Shown: positions 7,636 to 15,639, counted from the stretch's first letter. The stretch: DNA of 21,701 nt from an archaeon CG07_land_8_20_14_0_80_38_8 (GCA_002779595.1 PEWF01000039.1:1-21701), one strand, 5' to 3'. Notes: generated by a model not told the origin, from the letters alone. Numbers and translations: made by a program.

Positions 7636-8544
7636 ATGAACTTATTGAAATTTTTATTCACGTTTTTCTTAATTGCCGTATTCATAATCTTAATCTTTTT
7701 ATTTTTTAGCAATTCAAGCAATTATAATCCTGATGGATTCGAATTGAATGTTTCTGAAAGCATATTGCCTGATGTTAGTGTTTATGTTCTTGATAGTAAT
7801 AAGAATGTTATAAATTCGATTGACCAGAATGAATTTTATTTCATCCAGCAGAGAGGGCTTCCTGAAGGGACAATTTATGGTTTTAGAGTTGTTGGCGTGC
7901 ATGATGAAGTGATACTGCCTGTTTATGAAACATACACTGCAAGAACACTTGATTGGGTTGAAGCAAATAATTATTACCTTAATATTAAGCCCGGCAATCA
8001 AACGATTGAGGTATTAACAATTAATGATAGTAACGGCGTTATAGTCGCGAGAACTAATATTTTAGTGTACAATTTTGAATCGATAGTGATTGATAGATGC
8101 GGTAATCTCACGAATGAACCTGTTGTTGATGCTGACGGTTGGTCTCGTGAAGGTAAAATTGGCAGATGCGTATCAAACATTGCAGTTGAATTTCGTAAAG
8201 TTAATGTTTGCGACAAATTATACGGAATTTTTAATGATACTGGCGCAGGATATGGAGAATGTTTACTTAATTATGCAATCATTACTGGAGATGTTTCAGC
8301 GTGCGAGCATGCCGGCATGCCTAAATCCAGAGGTTTTTGCAAGGCTAAAGTGGCAGGGGATTGGACAGAATGCCGAAAAATTACGTGCGATATCTCGTGC
8401 GCTATGGAATCATTAGAAACTCAGCAGGATTTATGCATCCAATGGTACGCGATAGAAACTAGGAATGCAAGCCTCTGTAATGAAATAATAAGCGAGGCAT
8501 ATAATATGAAAGAAATCTGCCTAAACATTACTTCAGAAAATTAA
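7636..8544 (+). CDS. Membrane-anchored extracellular protein with Cys-rich C-terminal repeats
   Basis: The 302-residue product has one N-terminal hydrophobic helix (residues 4-25) and is otherwise predicted to lie outside the cell. The first part (about 30-150) is beta-rich with several Asn-x-Ser/Thr glycosylation sequons. The second part (about 150-300) has more than a dozen cysteines in loose repeats of the form C-x(n)-C...A...D-x-S-x-C, for example CLLNYAIITGDVSAC. That pattern recurs in surface proteins of Woesearchaeota-like genomes. The function is unknown. Its cysteines could be clients of the secreted thioredoxin/CcdA system upstream. Confidence 0.82.
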   Translation: MNLLKFLFTFFLIAVFIILIFLFFSNSSNYNPDGFELNVSESILPDVSVYVLDSNKNVINSIDQNEFYFIQQRGLPEGTIYGFRVVGVHDEVILPVYETYTARTLDWVEANNYYLNIKPGNQTIEVLTINDSNGVIVARTNILVYNFESIVIDRCGNLTNEPVVDADGWSREGKIGRCVSNIAVEFRKVNVCDKLYGIFNDTGAGYGECLLNYAIITGDVSACEHAGMPKSRGFCKAKVAGDWTECRKITCDISCAMESLETQQDLCIQWYAIETRNASLCNEIISEAYNMKEICLNITSEN

Positions 8545-8593
8545 TAATTTTTAGTTTATTTGAGCAGGAGTGGTACTAAATTAAGTAAATGCA

Positions 8594-8665
8594 AGCTCCA
8601 GGAGAGAATTGAACTCTCGGCCTCCGCTTTACGAGAGCGGCGCTCTGCCACTGAGCTACTGGAGC
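8594..8665 (-). tRNA. tRNA-Thr (anticodon CGU)
   Basis: Read on the minus strand, the acceptor stem GCTCCAG pairs with CTGGAGC. The D arm is GCTC/GAGC and the anticodon stem CCGCT/AGCGG encloses the loop CTCGTAA (anticodon CGT). The variable loop has 5 nt and the T arm GAGAG/CTCTC has the loop TTCAATT. The next base (8594) gives a U discriminator, as in archaeal tRNA-Thr. CCA is not encoded. No intron is seen. A TATA-like AATTAAAAA lies about 30 nt upstream on the minus strand. Confidence 0.96.
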
Positions 8666-8749
8666 GATAATAAAGAAGAGGGATTTTCGTGTTTTTAATT
8701 CTTTTTGCTAAACTTTTTTTTTAAATGAAGGAATTTACCCAAAGAGTTG

Positions 8750-8827
8750 ATGAGTTTAAGCAATAAGGCTTTCAGGGTTGAGGATAGTAAGGGCTGTTTT
8801 CTTGACGAGTTCTTAAAAATAAGATAA
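8750..8827 (+). CDS. Possible 25-residue leaderless peptide
   Basis: An ATG at 8750 opens a 25-codon frame, MSLSNKAFRVEDSKGCFLDE and then FLKIR, ending just before the convergent argS stop. The TATA-like TTTTTAAAT centred near 8721 is about 28 nt upstream, the same geometry as at other genes here. Composition is protein-like, but the frame is short enough to be chance. Nothing else is visible in 8666-8830 apart from the tRNA promoter region. Confidence 0.25.
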   Translation: MSLSNKAFRVEDSKGCFLDEFLKIR

Positions 8828-8830
8828 TCA

Positions 8831-10504
8831 TTACATCTTGTCTACTGCTTCTATGCCTAGTAAGTATAAGCATTTTTTCATGACTATTATGAATGCTTTC
8901 ACGAGCAACAAACGCGCTGTTATTGTCTTGGTATCTTCTGCCTGCATTACTGGGCAGGCATCATAGAATTTGTTGAATTGTGATGCTAATTCGTGAGCGT
9001 AATTGCATAAGTGGTGGGGTGATAATTCCTTCATGCTTGACTTTATGCTAGTTTTCAGTTCTGCAAAAGTTTTGATTAACTTGAACTCTTCTTCCTGCTT
9101 GTAATCCTTTGGTTTTACCCTGTTGACTAATTTCTTCTTATTTTTTTTCAGGATTTTTTTTGCGCGCACTAATGAATACAATAAGTAAGGCCCTGTATTG
9201 CCTTCAAAACTAATGCTCTCTTCAGGGTTGAAAGTCACGTCCTTACTGGTCTTAACCCTTAACAAGTCATACTTTATTGCAGACAAGCCAATTTTGAGGG
9301 TTGTTTTCATGTCTGCCTTATTTTTCCTTTTTTTCATCTCATTCTTTGCGAGTGTGCTCATTTCTTCAATTAAGTCATCTGCGTCAACAACTGTCCCTTC
9401 CCTGCTCTTCATCTTCCCGCTCGGCAGTAATACCATTCCGTAACCCAAGTGTTCGCACTTGTCCGCGAAGCCGTAATTTAATAATTTGAAAATGGCGAAT
9501 AATTGCTTGAAGTAATGGTTCTGCTCATTGCCGGTTATTACAATGGATTTTTCAAAAGTGAAATCTTTGGATTTTGCCTCTGCGAGCGCCAAGTCCTGAT
9601 TTCCGTATAATGCGGTGCCGTCCTCCCTGATTAAATACATCCTGCCTAATTTCCCTAATTCTGCAAAAATACTATTTCCTTCCTTTTTGAACACTCCTTT
9701 TTCAACGCCTTTCATCACAATTTCCTTGCCTTTCTTGTAAATACTGCTTTCATAATAGACTTTGTCAAATTTCGGCAAGCCGATTGTCCTGAAGGTTTGT
9801 TCATAACCTTTATACGCCCAATCATTCATTTTCTTCCATAATTTCCTGACTTCCTTGTCACCTTCTTCCCATTTTTTCAGCATTAATCGCGCTTCAGGCA
9901 TTAATTTGTCATTCTCGTTCTTCTTGTCAAACAGGACGTAGTAGTCGCCTACGAAGTGGTCAGTTTTCTTGTTAGGCTTCTTATTCCTGCCCCATTTATT
10001 GTATGCAAGCATTGACTTGCAGATGTGGATTCCCCTGTCATTGTACAGGTTCAACCTTTTAACGTCGTATCCGCGGTTTTCAAAAATCCGGCTCATGCTT
10101 AATCCAATGCACACGTTTTTCAGATGCCCCAAGTGCAGCGGTTTATTGGTATTCGGGCTTGGCGATTCAATTAATAATTTTTTCTTGGTTTTCTTCTTCG
10201 CTGAATAATTATTGTCTTCCTTTAATACTTCGCTCAATACTGTGCTGATAACTTTTTCCCTGTCCAAATAAAAGTTAATGTATGGCCCGTAAGTTTTCAC
10301 TGTTGAAAAAACAGTTCTTGCAAGTTTTGGCATTATGTCGCTGATTAATTTAATTGCTGTAAGGTTGGGGTTTTCGTTGCTCTCTTTGGCTTTGTCAAAG
10401 GCAATGGTTGAGGAATAATCACCCATTGACGCGTCAGGGGGAATAGTAATTTTTGACTCGTTAATGTCCAATAATTTCATTAATTGTTTTTTGGCAAGTT
10501 CCAT
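8831..10504 (-). CDS. argS: Arginyl-tRNA synthetase
   Basis: The 557-residue class I aminoacyl-tRNA synthetase charges tRNA-Arg. The ATP site motif HIGH appears as His124-Leu-Gly-His127 within PNTNKPLHLGHLKN. The KMSKS loop is KMKSREG at 364-370. The N-terminal Add-1-like domain that recognises the tRNA elbow is present (about 1-95) but short. The DALR anticodon-binding domain ends in the usual ...LLGIEAVDKM. The start codon lies 27 nt from a TTTATAAT box centred near 10531. Confidence 0.97.
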   Translation of the reverse strand: MELAKKQLMKLLDINESKITIPPDASMGDYSSTIAFDKAKESNENPNLTAIKLISDIMPKLARTVFSTVKTYGPYINFYLDREKVISTVLSEVLKEDNNYSAKKKTKKKLLIESPSPNTNKPLHLGHLKNVCIGLSMSRIFENRGYDVKRLNLYNDRGIHICKSMLAYNKWGRNKKPNKKTDHFVGDYYVLFDKKNENDKLMPEARLMLKKWEEGDKEVRKLWKKMNDWAYKGYEQTFRTIGLPKFDKVYYESSIYKKGKEIVMKGVEKGVFKKEGNSIFAELGKLGRMYLIREDGTALYGNQDLALAEAKSKDFTFEKSIVITGNEQNHYFKQLFAIFKLLNYGFADKCEHLGYGMVLLPSGKMKSREGTVVDADDLIEEMSTLAKNEMKKRKNKADMKTTLKIGLSAIKYDLLRVKTSKDVTFNPEESISFEGNTGPYLLYSLVRAKKILKKNKKKLVNRVKPKDYKQEEEFKLIKTFAELKTSIKSSMKELSPHHLCNYAHELASQFNKFYDACPVMQAEDTKTITARLLLVKAFIIVMKKCLYLLGIEAVDKM

Positions 10505-10527
10505 CAGAAAGGTTAATGCTTTGATTC

Positions 10528-10535
10528 TTTATAAT
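10528..10535 (-). promoter_or_regulatory. TATA-like box of argS
   Basis: On the minus strand ATTATAAA is centred near 10531, 27 nt before the argS ATG at 10504. The divergent gene at 10579 has its own box at 10551-10558, so the two promoters lie side by side. Confidence 0.5.
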
Positions 10536-10550
10536 TTTTTACAAAAATGA

Positions 10551-10558
10551 TTTAAATA
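10551..10558 (+). promoter_or_regulatory. TATA-like box of the tail-anchored protein gene
   Basis: TTTAAATA is centred about 24 nt before the ATG at 10579. No Shine-Dalgarno sequence is seen, so a leaderless mRNA is likely. Confidence 0.5.
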
Positions 10559-10578
10559 AAGAATGATTTAAAAATTGT

Positions 10579-11037
10579 ATGCCTAATGAAGAAGAAATAA
10601 TTAGTTTGTTAAGAAGATTAAAAGGCAATGAGCCTGAAAAGTATAACCAGTACATAGAGCATTATAAGAAGAATTATCCTGATTTTTATAAGAGAAAATT
10701 AGCTCCGGTTTTTGAGGAAAAACCAGTAATGAAGAAGGAAATGCCTCAGGTTAATCCTGCAGAGCAGTTGGATACTGGCATAAAACCAATAGGTTCTGCG
10801 AATGTAGGAGAAGAACTCGGTTCGAATGCTGGAAATAAAAAGCGGGGTTCAGCAGAACAAACGCTTTCAGGGATGAGTTCATCAGAATTAACGCAAAGCC
10901 AGCCTAATAAAAAGGAAGTGGGTAAGCAGGATGTTATTCACAGAGAGAAAAATTGGGGAAGGACTGCTTTGATTGTTGGCGGCATTATTGTTGCATTAGT
11001 GATTATTGGTGGATTGGTTTACTTCTTTTTATTGTAA
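10579..11037 (+). CDS. C-terminal tail-anchored protein of unknown function
   Basis: The 152-residue product has a helical N-terminal region (about 1-45; EEEIISLLRRLKG, then repeated Tyr/Lys). A long disordered Pro/Ser/Lys/Glu linker follows (about 46-127), with a single C-terminal membrane helix (about 130-152). This places the soluble part in the cytoplasm on a tail anchor. I recognise no family. The next gene, a bPH2 membrane protein, starts 9 nt downstream, so they form an operon and may act together at the membrane. Confidence 0.8.
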   Translation: MPNEEEIISLLRRLKGNEPEKYNQYIEHYKKNYPDFYKRKLAPVFEEKPVMKKEMPQVNPAEQLDTGIKPIGSANVGEELGSNAGNKKRGSAEQTLSGMSSSELTQSQPNKKEVGKQDVIHREKNWGRTALIVGGIIVALVIIGGLVYFFLL

Positions 11038-11046
11038 GGGAAATTT

Positions 11047-11481
11047 ATGGATGTTGAAAAGCCGGGAAAAAGGGTAATGCTTTACTGGTTTGTGGAGTAT
11101 GGATTTTTCTTCTTAGTTGTGTCTTTCTTCGTTGCAGGCACGATTCTAAAATACGTGACTGATTATTATGCCCTGACTCTTGTCATGCTTGAATTATCGC
11201 TCGTTTTTCTGATATTTTCAGTATTTTTCTTGTTGTATGAGTGGCTAAGCACTGAATATTACTTGCTGAACAATCACTTGTTCATTAAGAAGGCCGGCAT
11301 TGCTGAGAAGATTCCTTACAAGCACATTAAGACAGTGAGGGCTGAGGCAACGCTTTTGCAGCACTTATTGGGCACCACTAATCTCGTTATTGAAATGAAG
11401 AATAATAAGAATTATTATTTAAGAGGAGTTAAGAATTACTCATCTCTTGAGAGGAAGATTTTGTCCAAGATTAATTCATAA
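11047..11481 (+). CDS. Membrane protein with bacterial PH (bPH2) domain
   Basis: The 144-residue product has two membrane helices (about 11-35 and 40-66), then a bPH2/DUF304 domain. The telling part is STEYYLLNNHLFIKKAGI...IPYKHIKTVRAEATLLQHLLG, the usual strand pattern followed by the LLQxLLG helix. bPH2 proteins are membrane-associated and of poorly known function. It follows the tail-anchored protein gene by 9 nt. Its last 6 nt overlap the convergent gene at 11476. Confidence 0.85.
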   Translation: MDVEKPGKRVMLYWFVEYGFFFLVVSFFVAGTILKYVTDYYALTLVMLELSLVFLIFSVFFLLYEWLSTEYYLLNNHLFIKKAGIAEKIPYKHIKTVRAEATLLQHLLGTTNLVIEMKNNKNYYLRGVKNYSSLERKILSKINS

Positions 11482-11931
11482 TTTCCTGATTCTCCTGTTC
11501 TTCCTGAACTGGCATAAAATTTTGCTCTTATGGTTCTTTCCAACTCCGAGAATTCCTTTGCTCGTTTTCAGTATGATGTATTCAGCATCCAGATTAGTGT
11601 TGGTTTCTATGTCAAATCCTTTGATTATTTCATCAGCCTGCTCATCAGTGAGAGTGAACACGTTCTTTGTAGCAGTTTTCCCGACTAACTGCGCAGCCTC
11701 AGGCGACAATCTCAGCCTTTTATCATCAAGGAATGCGAAGTATAACCCAATGCTTTCAACATTCAATTTTGAAGTGTCAAAATCGTTAAGTTCAGGAGTG
11801 AACAGCCAGATTCTTCCGCTTCCTAATTCGTAAAAGAACCAGTCCTTTGAGGTTATGAAATTGTAATCATCCTTTAGCCTTTCCTTTAAAATTTTCAATT
11901 CCTGCCTCTTTAATGGAGTGTATATTGTCAT
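11476..11931 (-). CDS. PUA-like RNA-binding partner of the NSUN methyltransferase (COG3270-like)
   Basis: The 151-residue product begins 4 nt inside the upstream methyltransferase gene (ATGA overlap), so the two are translationally coupled. In bacterial RsmF-type enzymes the methyltransferase domain is followed by a C-terminal PUA-like RNA-binding domain; here that part appears as a separate protein. Supporting sequence is the family-like stretch RLSPEAAQLVG and the end ILGVGKNHKSKILCQF with a basic tail. It probably positions rRNA or tRNA for the methyltransferase. Assignment to the NOL1/NOP2/fmu-associated PUA group is from pattern memory and moderately sure. Confidence 0.75.
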   Translation of the reverse strand: MTIYTPLKRQELKILKERLKDDYNFITSKDWFFYELGSGRIWLFTPELNDFDTSKLNVESIGLYFAFLDDKRLRLSPEAAQLVGKTATKNVFTLTDEQADEIIKGFDIETNTNLDAEYIILKTSKGILGVGKNHKSKILCQFRKNRRIRKL

Positions 11932-12836
11932 TCTTTCACCACTTTTGCAACGAAGAATCCTTCCATGTCTATTCTGTGGGGCCAGATTCTGATGGTTTCC
12001 TTTAAGTCAATGCCTTCGCACTTGTCAAGCCCTGCAATTCTGATTTTTTCCAGTCTTGCATTATCATGATTGTTCAGGAATGATTTTATGACTTCCTCGT
12101 TCTCTTCAGTGGTTAAAGTGCACGTGGAGTAAACGAGTGCTCCGCCTTTCTTCAGCGCATTCCATGATGATTCCAATAATTCGCTCTGAACCCTTTTCAT
12201 GAAGCCGAAAGTTTTAGTGTTGAACATTTTAGTAATGCTCCAGTCATTCCTTATTGCTCCGAAGCCGGTGCACGGAGCGTCGAGCAATATTTTGTCAAAA
12301 ACGTTGTTGAACCTTCCGAAGTACTGGCCTGAGTGCTTGGTGACTATTGTGTTCCTTGCTCCCAATCTTTGAAGGTTGCTTTTGAGGATGATTACCCTTC
12401 CAGTGGTTTTATCGTTCGCTATTAGTATGCCTTTATTGTCCATTAACTGGCATAACTGCCCTGTCTTGCTTCCAGGACTTGCGCAGCAGTCAAGCACTAA
12501 TTCGCCAGGCTGAGGATTCAACACTAATGGAGGTATCATGCTGCTCTGCTCCTGCACGTAATAGTAGCCCATGAAGTGCTCAATCGTGTTGCCCAATGAC
12601 TCGTTCCTTTTTTCAACAATGAACGCGTCCTTGTAGAATGGGACAGCGCTTAATTTCCATTCTTTCTTCTCCAAATATTCTTTTAATTTTTCAGGAGTGA
12701 TTTTTAAAGTATTAACTCTGATGGAATCCTTTAGCGGCATTTTGCACGCGTTAATGAAGTCATCAAGTTCATTGCCCAATAAGTTCTTGAAGTAGTCTTT
12801 GAATGATTCCTTGAATACTGGCTTTTTGCTTGACAT
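11928..12836 (-). CDS. NOL1/NOP2/Sun-family RNA m5C methyltransferase
   Basis: The 302-residue SAM-dependent enzyme makes 5-methylcytosine in rRNA or tRNA. Motif I (SAM binding) is LDCCASPGSKT at 115-125. Motif IV is LDAPCTG with Cys189, the cysteine that releases product. Motif VI is YSTCT with the catalytic Cys239. The N-terminal part (DSIRVNTLK at about 37-45) is the usual RNA-contacting segment of this family. It lacks the C-terminal PUA-like part of RsmF, which is encoded by the overlapping next gene. A TTTTTTAAAA element lies about 30 nt upstream. Whether the target is rRNA (RsmF/Nop2-like) or tRNA (Trm4-like) cannot be told. Confidence 0.93.
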   Translation of the reverse strand: MSSKKPVFKESFKDYFKNLLGNELDDFINACKMPLKDSIRVNTLKITPEKLKEYLEKKEWKLSAVPFYKDAFIVEKRNESLGNTIEHFMGYYYVQEQSSMIPPLVLNPQPGELVLDCCASPGSKTGQLCQLMDNKGILIANDKTTGRVIILKSNLQRLGARNTIVTKHSGQYFGRFNNVFDKILLDAPCTGFGAIRNDWSITKMFNTKTFGFMKRVQSELLESSWNALKKGGALVYSTCTLTTEENEEVIKSFLNNHDNARLEKIRIAGLDKCEGIDLKETIRIWPHRIDMEGFFVAKVVKE

Positions 12837-12874
12837 ATATTATTTTATAATCATCATTCATTTTTTAAAAACTT

Positions 12875-13876
12875 TCAAGAGGAATAGGCTGATTTAAGAT
12901 TAGTCATTATGTCAGTAATGAAACTGTCCTGTTCATAGCTTTGTTCGTCAACTTTTTTTTCAAAAATTCTCATGTAATAAAATAGGTTCATCAAGTTTAT
13001 CAAGTTAAATTTTGATGCTTTTATTCCATCTTCATTTATTTCAAAATTTGAAACAAAACATAACCTGTTGTAATGCCCTTCTTTTTTGTGGCTTATTTCA
13101 TAATAACAGCTGTAAAAATTCTCCATTGGTTTCATAATAGTTATTCCAATGCGTGTGTCACATGACAAATCGTTGGCAAAATTGTTCTGCTTTTCCCTTA
13201 TCACTCTTAATAATGAACCAAGAGCATCACTCCATTTATCACTGCCTGATTTGGATTCTTTAAGTTCAAATTCGTACTCGCTGAAAGATTCGTTTTCGCC
13301 GTTCAGCATTATTGTTTGGTTATTTTTATGCACGTGCCCGATAATAGCAGTTAATTTTGGAACAATGTACTGGTCTATCACGTTACTGCTGAAATATTTT
13401 TCATTCTTGAACGATAATAATCCCTTTACGCTGTGGCATTTTCTGAAATTTTCAAGATTTTCTTTTTTCTTGCTGTTGAATTCTTCCAGAACTTTCATTA
13501 CAGGATGATTAATTGCCAGGATATCTTTGTAATCAACAATAATCCTGTCCTCTGCAACTGCAATTAAATCATTAATTTTTTCAACATTATAACCTCTGCC
13601 GAATCCGAGCGGGAAAGTAAGGTTGCCGACGGCATTATAATTGTCATGCTTTAATTTTTCCCTTTTCTTCAGAATATCTTCTTCATCCTTGAAGTAGTCA
13701 ATGTTGATTATTGAAACAACATTGGGTTTGTAAAAAATACCTTCAAGGAAATTTTCCACACCCAACACTGCATTGAAAGTTGAAGAAACATCATCCTCAG
13801 GCAGATTACTTTCCGGGAAAGAGTAGAAATGATAATTATCCAATCCCAAATGATAGGCTAATAATTTCCTTGTCAT
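12875..13876 (-). CDS. Large soluble protein of unknown function
   Basis: The 333-residue protein matches no family I recognise. It has no signal peptide, membrane helix or nucleotide-binding motif. It looks mixed alpha/beta, with an acidic, Asn/Tyr/Phe-rich composition; the middle (about 195-235) is rich in Glu/Ser/Lys and may be a flexible linker, and the C-terminus is helical. The gene stands between minD (stop 35 nt upstream) and the methyltransferase. It has its own TATA-like ATTTATAAG about 29 nt before the start, placed just after the minD stop. It is coding by length and by protein-like composition, and probably lineage-specific. Confidence 0.78.
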   Translation of the reverse strand: MTRKLLAYHLGLDNYHFYSFPESNLPEDDVSSTFNAVLGVENFLEGIFYKPNVVSIINIDYFKDEEDILKKREKLKHDNYNAVGNLTFPLGFGRGYNVEKINDLIAVAEDRIIVDYKDILAINHPVMKVLEEFNSKKKENLENFRKCHSVKGLLSFKNEKYFSSNVIDQYIVPKLTAIIGHVHKNNQTIMLNGENESFSEYEFELKESKSGSDKWSDALGSLLRVIREKQNNFANDLSCDTRIGITIMKPMENFYSCYYEISHKKEGHYNRLCFVSNFEINEDGIKASKFNLINLMNLFYYMRIFEKKVDEQSYEQDSFITDIMTNLKSAYSS

Positions 13877-13911
13877 AGGAATAATTGGTAAAAAAATTTA
13901 CTTATAAATCT

Positions 13912-14688
13912 TTACTTTAAACCAAGAATAGTTTTAAACCATTTGAAGAAGCCCTTGTCCGGCTTGTCAGGGATGAACAATTCCTCGCCAGCAATCCTGT
14001 TAACTATTGCCTTTATTGCCTTGGAGCTCTTGCTGTCAGGGTAAGAGGCAACCACTGGTATCCTGTCCTTTATGCTCCTGCGCACGTTAATGTCATGGGG
14101 AACAATGCCCAATAACGGCAGTTCCAAGAATTCGCTGATATTTTCAGAGTCCAGGTCAAAATCCAATCCTGTTGCCTTATTCAGCACTACACCTAATAGT
14201 GAAACGCGGTATTCTTCAGCCATTTTTTTGGCTTTTAATGCGTCAGTAACAGCAGGCAGTTCAGGATTCGTGACAATCACCATTTCATCACTGGCTTTAA
14301 TAGCCATTTCAGTTTCCCTGCCCAAACCCGCGCTCGCGTCAATAATTATGTAGTCAAATTTGCCGATTAAGTCAATTAATGACTTGCTTAAAGTTTTCTT
14401 AATCTTGGCTTTTAAATTGTTAAAACTTAATCCTCCAGGGATTACCATTAATCCTGTATGGGTTTTGTAAATCACGTCATTAATTTTTACTTTCCCGTTC
14501 AAAACGTCATGCAAAGAAGGGCCTTTCTCGTCCAAGCCGTAGTGCAGGCTGAGATTAGGAGTCGTAATATTAGCGTCAATAATGATGACTTTCTTACCTG
14601 CCTCATGCAAAGCTTCTGCAACGTTGCTGCTGATAGTTGTCTTGCCAACCCCTCCCTTCCCGCTTAAGAATGTTATAATGCGTGTCAT
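13912..14688 (-). CDS. minD: MinD/ParA-family ATPase
   Basis: The 258-residue P-loop ATPase has the deviant Walker A motif of the MinD/ParA group (SGKGGVGKTT, residues 9-18, with the signature Lys11). It also has the switch II region IIIDASAGLG with Asp117, and the usual VTNPE and LNK segments. The C-terminus KGFFKWFKTILGLK can form an amphipathic helix like the MinD membrane-targeting sequence, which favours MinD over ParA. There is no MinC or MinE partner here. Archaeal MinD homologues position cell-surface or division machinery. The function of this copy is inferred from the family only. Confidence 0.92.
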   Translation of the reverse strand: MTRIITFLSGKGGVGKTTISSNVAEALHEAGKKVIIIDANITTPNLSLHYGLDEKGPSLHDVLNGKVKINDVIYKTHTGLMVIPGGLSFNNLKAKIKKTLSKSLIDLIGKFDYIIIDASAGLGRETEMAIKASDEMVIVTNPELPAVTDALKAKKMAEEYRVSLLGVVLNKATGLDFDLDSENISEFLELPLLGIVPHDINVRRSIKDRIPVVASYPDSKSSKAIKAIVNRIAGEELFIPDKPDKGFFKWFKTILGLK

Positions 14689-14778
14689 TGACTTGAGTAT
14701 TATTAATGTTTTATTTTTTAAAAAATTGTTGTTTTAAAAAAAAAGTTATATTTGCTGAGTGTAATGCAAAAAAAAGTT

Positions 14779-15030
14779 TTAAACCTTGTTCTTCAAAGTA
14801 CATTCAAGATTTTTAACTTTACTTCGTAATACGTTTATGTCGAATTTAGTTCTGTCTTCTTTGTTGTATTTTACTTGACTTCCAACCAAAGAAGCTACAT
14901 TTGTACTCGAAGCAATAATGTATGAAGCAATAAGAGGCAATCCTGCATAACTGCAAGTAGCAAATGTTAATGCATAAACACCAACACTTTTACAAAAACT
15001 TTTAATTCCTCTTTTATATTTTGTTTTCAT
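14779..15030 (-). CDS. Small membrane protein of unknown function
   Basis: The 83-residue product has a basic N-terminus (MKTKYKRGIK), one hydrophobic stretch (about 15-50, probably one or two helices with small residues) and a charged C-terminal helix (about 55-83). A TTTATAAA-type element lies about 31 nt upstream. No family is recognised. It lies downstream of the minD start on the same strand, with a 90-nt AT-rich gap containing A/T runs. Confidence 0.62.
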   Translation of the reverse strand: MKTKYKRGIKSFCKSVGVYALTFATCSYAGLPLIASYIIASSTNVASLVGSQVKYNKEDRTKFDINVLRSKVKNLECTLKNKV

Positions 15031-15134
15031 AATTATTAAGAAAAAGGGAAAAATCTTTTTATAAATATTCCTGTCTTGAAATTAACGGAAGATTTATGCT
15101 TATCATTATTAAAAAGGCAATCCTTTGCAAAGCC

Positions 15135-15308
15135 ATGAAACTGAATAATTATGAAAAACGCGAATTAGTGAAACGCTTCAAAAATTTGAAGAAGCAGTTA
15201 ATCAGGAGCCTGGAAAACATGCAAATCAATGACTACCTGAACACTCTTAACTCACGCGAATACTTAATGCTTGAACAAACATTAGTGATGAATCATTCAC
15301 CGTCATGA
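15135..15308 (+). CDS. Small charged helical protein
   Basis: Starting at the ATG at 15135 gives 57 residues (MKLNNYEKRELVKRFKNLKK...). The frame opens earlier at 15096, but that leader (MLIIIKKAILCKA) is poor, and a TATA-like ATTATTAAAA is centred 26 nt before 15135. The product looks like one or two charged helices with no known motif. Its 3' end overlaps the convergent 69-aa gene by 16 nt. Confidence 0.55.
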   Translation: MKLNNYEKRELVKRFKNLKKQLIRSLENMQINDYLNTLNSREYLMLEQTLVMNHSPS

Positions 15309-15502
15309 CCGCATTCATTGCACTCATCACTGCACTCAGGGCATTCATGCTTTGAGCGCAGCTGCTCATCCATTTGCGTGAGAATGTCCAATAAGACGTT
15401 GTAAACAATAGTCACGTTCTCCTCTTCCTTTATTGTTTTGACAATCTTGTTGAACAATGATTTGTACTTCTCTTCCAGTTCCTTTTTCATTTTTTCGTCC
15501 AT
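15293..15502 (-). CDS. Small protein with C-terminal zinc-binding Cys cluster
   Basis: I start this at the ATG at 15502, giving 69 residues (MDEKMKKELEEKYK...). The longer frame to 15541 would run into the tRNA-Phe gene. The first 50 residues form charged helices. The C-terminus has HECPEC, then CNECGH, two CxxC knuckles with nearby histidines that could hold one zinc. The start codon is only 6 nt beyond the tRNA-Phe 3' end on the same strand, and no separate promoter fits between them. The mRNA may therefore be made together with the tRNA and released by tRNA 3' processing. Confidence 0.68.
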   Translation of the reverse strand: MDEKMKKELEEKYKSLFNKIVKTIKEEENVTIVYNVLLDILTQMDEQLRSKHECPECSDECNECGHDGE

Positions 15503-15508
15503 AAATTT

Positions 15509-15582
15509 TGAGGTTGGCGAGATTTGAACTCGCGACATCACGGTCTTCAGCCGTGCGCTCTCCCAGTCTGAGCTACAACCTC
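15509..15582 (-). tRNA. tRNA-Phe (anticodon GAA)
   Basis: On the minus strand GAGGTTG pairs with CAACCTC. The D arm is GCTC/GAGC and the anticodon arm CACGG/CCGTG encloses CTGAAGA (anticodon GAA). The variable loop is ATGTC and the T arm GCGAG/CTCGC has the loop TTCAAAT. Position 15509 gives an A discriminator. CCA is not encoded and no intron is seen. The 69-aa gene follows almost directly. Confidence 0.97.
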
Positions 15583-15611
15583 ATCAATTAATAATTGAAA
15601 TGTAAACATTC

Positions 15612-15620
15612 TTAAAATTT
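15612..15620. promoter_or_regulatory. TATA-like box between tRNA-Phe and the Nudix gene
   Basis: TTAAAATTT lies about 27 nt before the Nudix ATG at 15640 and, on the other strand, about 30 nt before the tRNA-Phe 5' end at 15582. It may serve both directions. Confidence 0.4.
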
Positions 15621-15639
15621 TTCATTATAAATCTTATTC

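Noticed and set aside
8745..8830. C/D box guide RNA (a TTGATGA box C-like word)
   Set aside because: The first base of box C does not fit and no CTGA box D is found at a suitable distance.
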